A stretch of 64,000 nt of DNA from Aquibaculum arenosum. GTDB lineage: Bacteria > Pseudomonadota > Alphaproteobacteria > Kiloniellales > DSM-21159. The number at the start of each line of letters is the position of its first letter. Position 1 is the first letter of the stretch. Below are positions 61,625 through 64,000 of the stretch, one piece after another. Location: the NCBI RefSeq assembly GCF_029222965.1, contig NZ_JARHUD010000007.1, forward strand, positions 124,001 through 188,000, in the 5' to 3' direction. The position numbers and the translations under genes were made by a program. The notes beneath the pieces were generated by a model that worked only from the letters and a program-made list of their open reading frames with translations, searched no databases and was not told where the DNA came from.

Positions 61625-64000
61625 ATGGCGCAGCAACAGGCGAGTGGTGACGTGCAGTTGATGGGGCCTCATGCGCCCGAACTGACGGCGCTTTATGCCA
61701 CCTATCTCGGTTATCCTGATGCCGTGGGGGCGGACTGGAAAGCATTCTTCGATGCTCTGGACGAGGATGCCCGATCGGTCCTGAACGAGGCAGTGGACTG
61801 GCCGGAAGGGGCGGAACCCGGCGATGCCGGCGCTCAAGGCTGTCCCGACGGCTACACCCGGCCAACGCGCTCGCCACGCCCCATGCTGCCGCCCGGCGCT
61901 GTCCCTGCGGACATCAACGATCCCCGTGTGCGCGCCGCAACCGTGGACTCGATCCGCGCACTCATGCTGATCCGCGCCTATCGCGTGCGCGGACACCTTG
62001 AGGCTCAGTTGGACCCCCTGGGCTTGGTCGAGGTCGAGCCGCATCCGGAACTCGATCCGAAGTCCTACGGCTTCAGCGATGCCGACATGGACCGGCCGAT
62101 CTTCATCGACAATGTGCTGGGCATGGAGATCGCCACGCTGCGGGAGATCGTGCAGGCACTCCGCGAGACCTATTGCGGTTCCATTGGCGTGGAGTTCATG
62201 CACATCCAGGATCCGGACCAGAAGCGCTGGATCCAGGAGCGCATCGAGACCCGAGACCATAATCGGACCGACTTCACCATTCCCGGCAAGCGGGCCATCC
62301 TTGAGCGCCTGACGGCCGCTGAATCCTTCGAGAAGTTTCTGGACCGCAAGTACACCGGCACGAAGCGCTTCGGTCTCGATGGCGCCGAGGCGATGATCCC
62401 GGCGCTGGAGCAGATCCTCAAGCGCGGCGGTCAGCTTGGGCTTGAGGAAGTGGTGATCGGCATGCCGCACCGCGGTCGCCTGAACGTGCTGGCCAACTTC
62501 ATGGCCAAGCCGTTTCAGGCGATCTTCAGCGAGTTCCAGGGCGGCGCCGCGCACCCCGAGGACGTGGGTGGCTCCGGCGACGTGAAGTACCACCTTGGCA
62601 CTTCGGCAGATCGCGAGTTCGACGGCAACGTGGTCCATCTGTCCCTGACCGCGAACCCCTCCCACCTGGAAGCGGTGAACCCGGTGGTCTGCGGCAAGGT
62701 GCGGGCCAAGCAGCAACAGCGCGGCGACAGCGACCGCACCAAGGTCATGGCCCTTCTGCTGCACGGCGATGCGGCCTTCTCGGGCCAGGGGCTGGTGCCC
62801 GAGACGCTCGATCTCTCCGAGCTCAAGGGCTACCGCATCGGCGGCACCATCCACTTCATCGTCAACAACCAGATCGGCTTCACCACCAATCCGGTCAATT
62901 CGCGCTCCGGCCCCTATTGCTCGGATGTGGCCAAGATCATCCAGGCGCCAATTGTGCACGTGAACGGCGACGATCCCGAAGCCGTGGTCCATGCGGCGCG
63001 CATCGCCACGGAGTTCCGGCAGACGTTCAAGAAGGACGTCGTCATCGACATGTTCTGTTATCGCCGCTTCGGCCATAACGAGGGCGATGAGCCGGCCTTC
63101 ACCCAGCCGCTGATGTACGAGCGGATCAAGGGGCATCCCTCGACGCGTCACATCTACGCCCAACAGCTTTCAAGCGAGGGGGTGGTCTCGGAGAAGGAGC
63201 CAGATGCGCTGGTGCAGCAGTGGTTCGACCGGCTGGATAAGGAATTCGAGTCTTCCAAATCCTATAAGCCGAATAAGGCTGACTGGCTGGAGGGGGCGTG
63301 GAGCGGCTTCAAGGCTGCACGCGGCTATGATCCGCGTCGCGGACGTACGGCCGTGTCCGAGGAGCAGCTCAGGGAAGTCGGTGAAGCGCTGTGCAGCTAT
63401 CCGGAAGGCTTCAACGTCAATCGCAAGATCCAGCGTCAGCTGGACAACAAGCTCAAGGTCTTCGAGAGCGGGACCGGGGTTGATTGGGCGACGGCGGAGG
63501 CTCTGGCTTTCGGCACGCTGCTGATAGAAGGCCATCCGGTGCGCATGTCCGGGCAGGACAGCAACCGCGGCACCTTCTCTCAGCGTCATGCCTCGCTGAT
63601 CGACCAGAAGACCGAAGAGGTCTACAAGCCCCTGGAGCACATCCGGGCGGATCAGGCCAAGCTGGAGATCGTTGACAGCCCGCTGTCCGAACTGGCGGTC
63701 CTGGGCTACGAGTATGGCTACTCGCTGGCCGAACCCAAGGCGCTCACGCTCTGGGAGGCGCAGTTCGGTGATTTCGTCAACGGTGCCCAGATCATCATCG
63801 ACCAGTTCATCGTTTCCGGCGAGGCCAAGTGGCTGCGGATGTCCGGGTTGGTCATGCTGCTGCCCCACGGCTACGAAGGGCAGGGGCCGGAGCATTCCTC
63901 TGCCCGGATGGAGCGCTTCCTGCAGCTCTGCGCCGAAGACAATATCCAGGTGGTGAACTGCACCACGCCAGCGAACTTCTTCCACGCACTGCGCCGCCAG
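61625..64000 (+). CDS. sucA: 2-oxoglutarate dehydrogenase E1 component (cut by the window end)
   Basis: Start ATG at 61625; the frame is open for 792 codons to the last base of the window, out of about 960-990 expected, so roughly 170-200 C-terminal residues are missing. The N-terminal segment PELTALYATYLGYPDAVGAD is the E2-binding region. Thiamine-diphosphate site landmarks are GMPHRGRLNVLANFM, GDAAFSGQGLVPE and GGTIHFIVNNQIGFTT; MSGQDSNRGTFSQRHA lies in the transketolase-like middle domain. It decarboxylates 2-oxoglutarate in the TCA cycle. The genes for E2 (sucB) and E3 (lpd) should follow just outside. Confidence 0.97.
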   Translation, partial: MAQQQASGDVQLMGPHAPELTALYATYLGYPDAVGADWKAFFDALDEDARSVLNEAVDWPEGAEPGDAGAQGCPDGYTRPTRSPRPMLPPGAVPADINDPRVRAATVDSIRALMLIRAYRVRGHLEAQLDPLGLVEVEPHPELDPKSYGFSDADMDRPIFIDNVLGMEIATLREIVQALRETYCGSIGVEFMHIQDPDQKRWIQERIETRDHNRTDFTIPGKRAILERLTAAESFEKFLDRKYTGTKRFGLDGAEAMIPALEQILKRGGQLGLEEVVIGMPHRGRLNVLANFMAKPFQAIFSEFQGGAAHPEDVGGSGDVKYHLGTSADREFDGNVVHLSLTANPSHLEAVNPVVCGKVRAKQQQRGDSDRTKVMALLLHGDAAFSGQGLVPETLDLSELKGYRIGGTIHFIVNNQIGFTTNPVNSRSGPYCSDVAKIIQAPIVHVNGDDPEAVVHAARIATEFRQTFKKDVVIDMFCYRRFGHNEGDEPAFTQPLMYERIKGHPSTRHIYAQQLSSEGVVSEKEPDALVQQWFDRLDKEFESSKSYKPNKADWLEGAWSGFKAARGYDPRRGRTAVSEEQLREVGEALCSYPEGFNVNRKIQRQLDNKLKVFESGTGVDWATAEALAFGTLLIEGHPVRMSGQDSNRGTFSQRHASLIDQKTEEVYKPLEHIRADQAKLEIVDSPLSELAVLGYEYGYSLAEPKALTLWEAQFGDFVNGAQIIIDQFIVSGEAKWLRMSGLVMLLPHGYEGQGPEHSSARMERFLQLCAEDNIQVVNCTTPANFFHALRRQ

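Overview
The window reads as a high-GC alphaproteobacterial chromosome, most plausibly a Rhodospirillales-type, possibly salt-tolerant member. The evidence is the marker arrangement: dapC-ftsK-lolA, an NDUFS4-like complex I accessory protein, ppiD-trpE next to divergent tpiA-secG-pyrG-kdsA, trpG-D-C-moaC-moeA, and mdh-sucC-sucD-sucA. Several proteins carry strongly acidic stretches (FdhA, PpiD), which is why I suggest salt tolerance. The species is inference, not something the sequence proves. No rRNA, CRISPR array, integrase or transposase was seen.

Layout. 1-5.8 kb: four exported proteins on the + strand, including a large secreted zinc metalloprotease of metzincin type. 5.8-8.8 kb: a TRAP transporter (dctP-dctQ-dctM, - strand). 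9-13.5 kb: an MBL-fold/rhodanese sulfur enzyme, a broken HigA-like antitoxin, a parDE toxin-antitoxin pair just 3' of tRNA-Ser(GCU), and a puuC-type aldehyde dehydrogenase, followed by a large palindromic repeat. 13.8-24.4 kb: housekeeping genes (dapC, ftsK, lolA, a fatty-acid hydroxylase/sterol desaturase, a mini-zincin, phhB, an MFS transporter, pyrD, a DUF952 protein, a branched-chain aminotransferase and dapF). The dapF product has its second catalytic cysteine changed to serine.

24.4-34.5 kb is a long - strand run: trpG-trpD-trpC-moaC-moeA, then a TAXI solute-binding protein, then coxG-coxS-coxL-coxM, a form II molybdenum hydroxylase. Molybdenum cofactor genes and a molybdoenzyme are therefore adjacent. 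34.6-38.1 kb is an apparent insertion between trpE and trpG. It holds a divergent polysaccharide deacetylase (+ strand) and an overlapping - strand set: amidoligase, class I glutamine amidotransferase and TVP38 membrane protein. This is the best candidate for an uncharacterised metabolic system here. 38.2-45.7 kb: trpE and ppiD on the - strand, then tpiA, secG, pyrG and kdsA on the + strand.

45.8-52.6 kb: a small lipoprotein, a membrane formate dehydrogenase operon (fdhA-fdhB-fdhI plus an unannotated 42-residue membrane peptide), and a divergent Rieske oxygenase. 52.7-56.1 kb: tRNA-Pro(UGG), the NDUFS4-like gene, tRNA-Arg(UCU), then an accessory patch (mazEF, an aadA-type nucleotidyltransferase, a long inverted repeat and a NusG paralogue), then rpmE. 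56.3-64 kb: an ABC exporter and the TCA genes mdh, sucC, sucD and sucA, the last cut by the window end.

Both toxin-antitoxin modules lie directly downstream of tRNA genes. Two molybdoenzymes (a Cox-like hydroxylase and formate dehydrogenase), two substrate-binding proteins of TRAP type and a Rieske oxygenase point to a versatile heterotroph that can draw electrons from small organic compounds.
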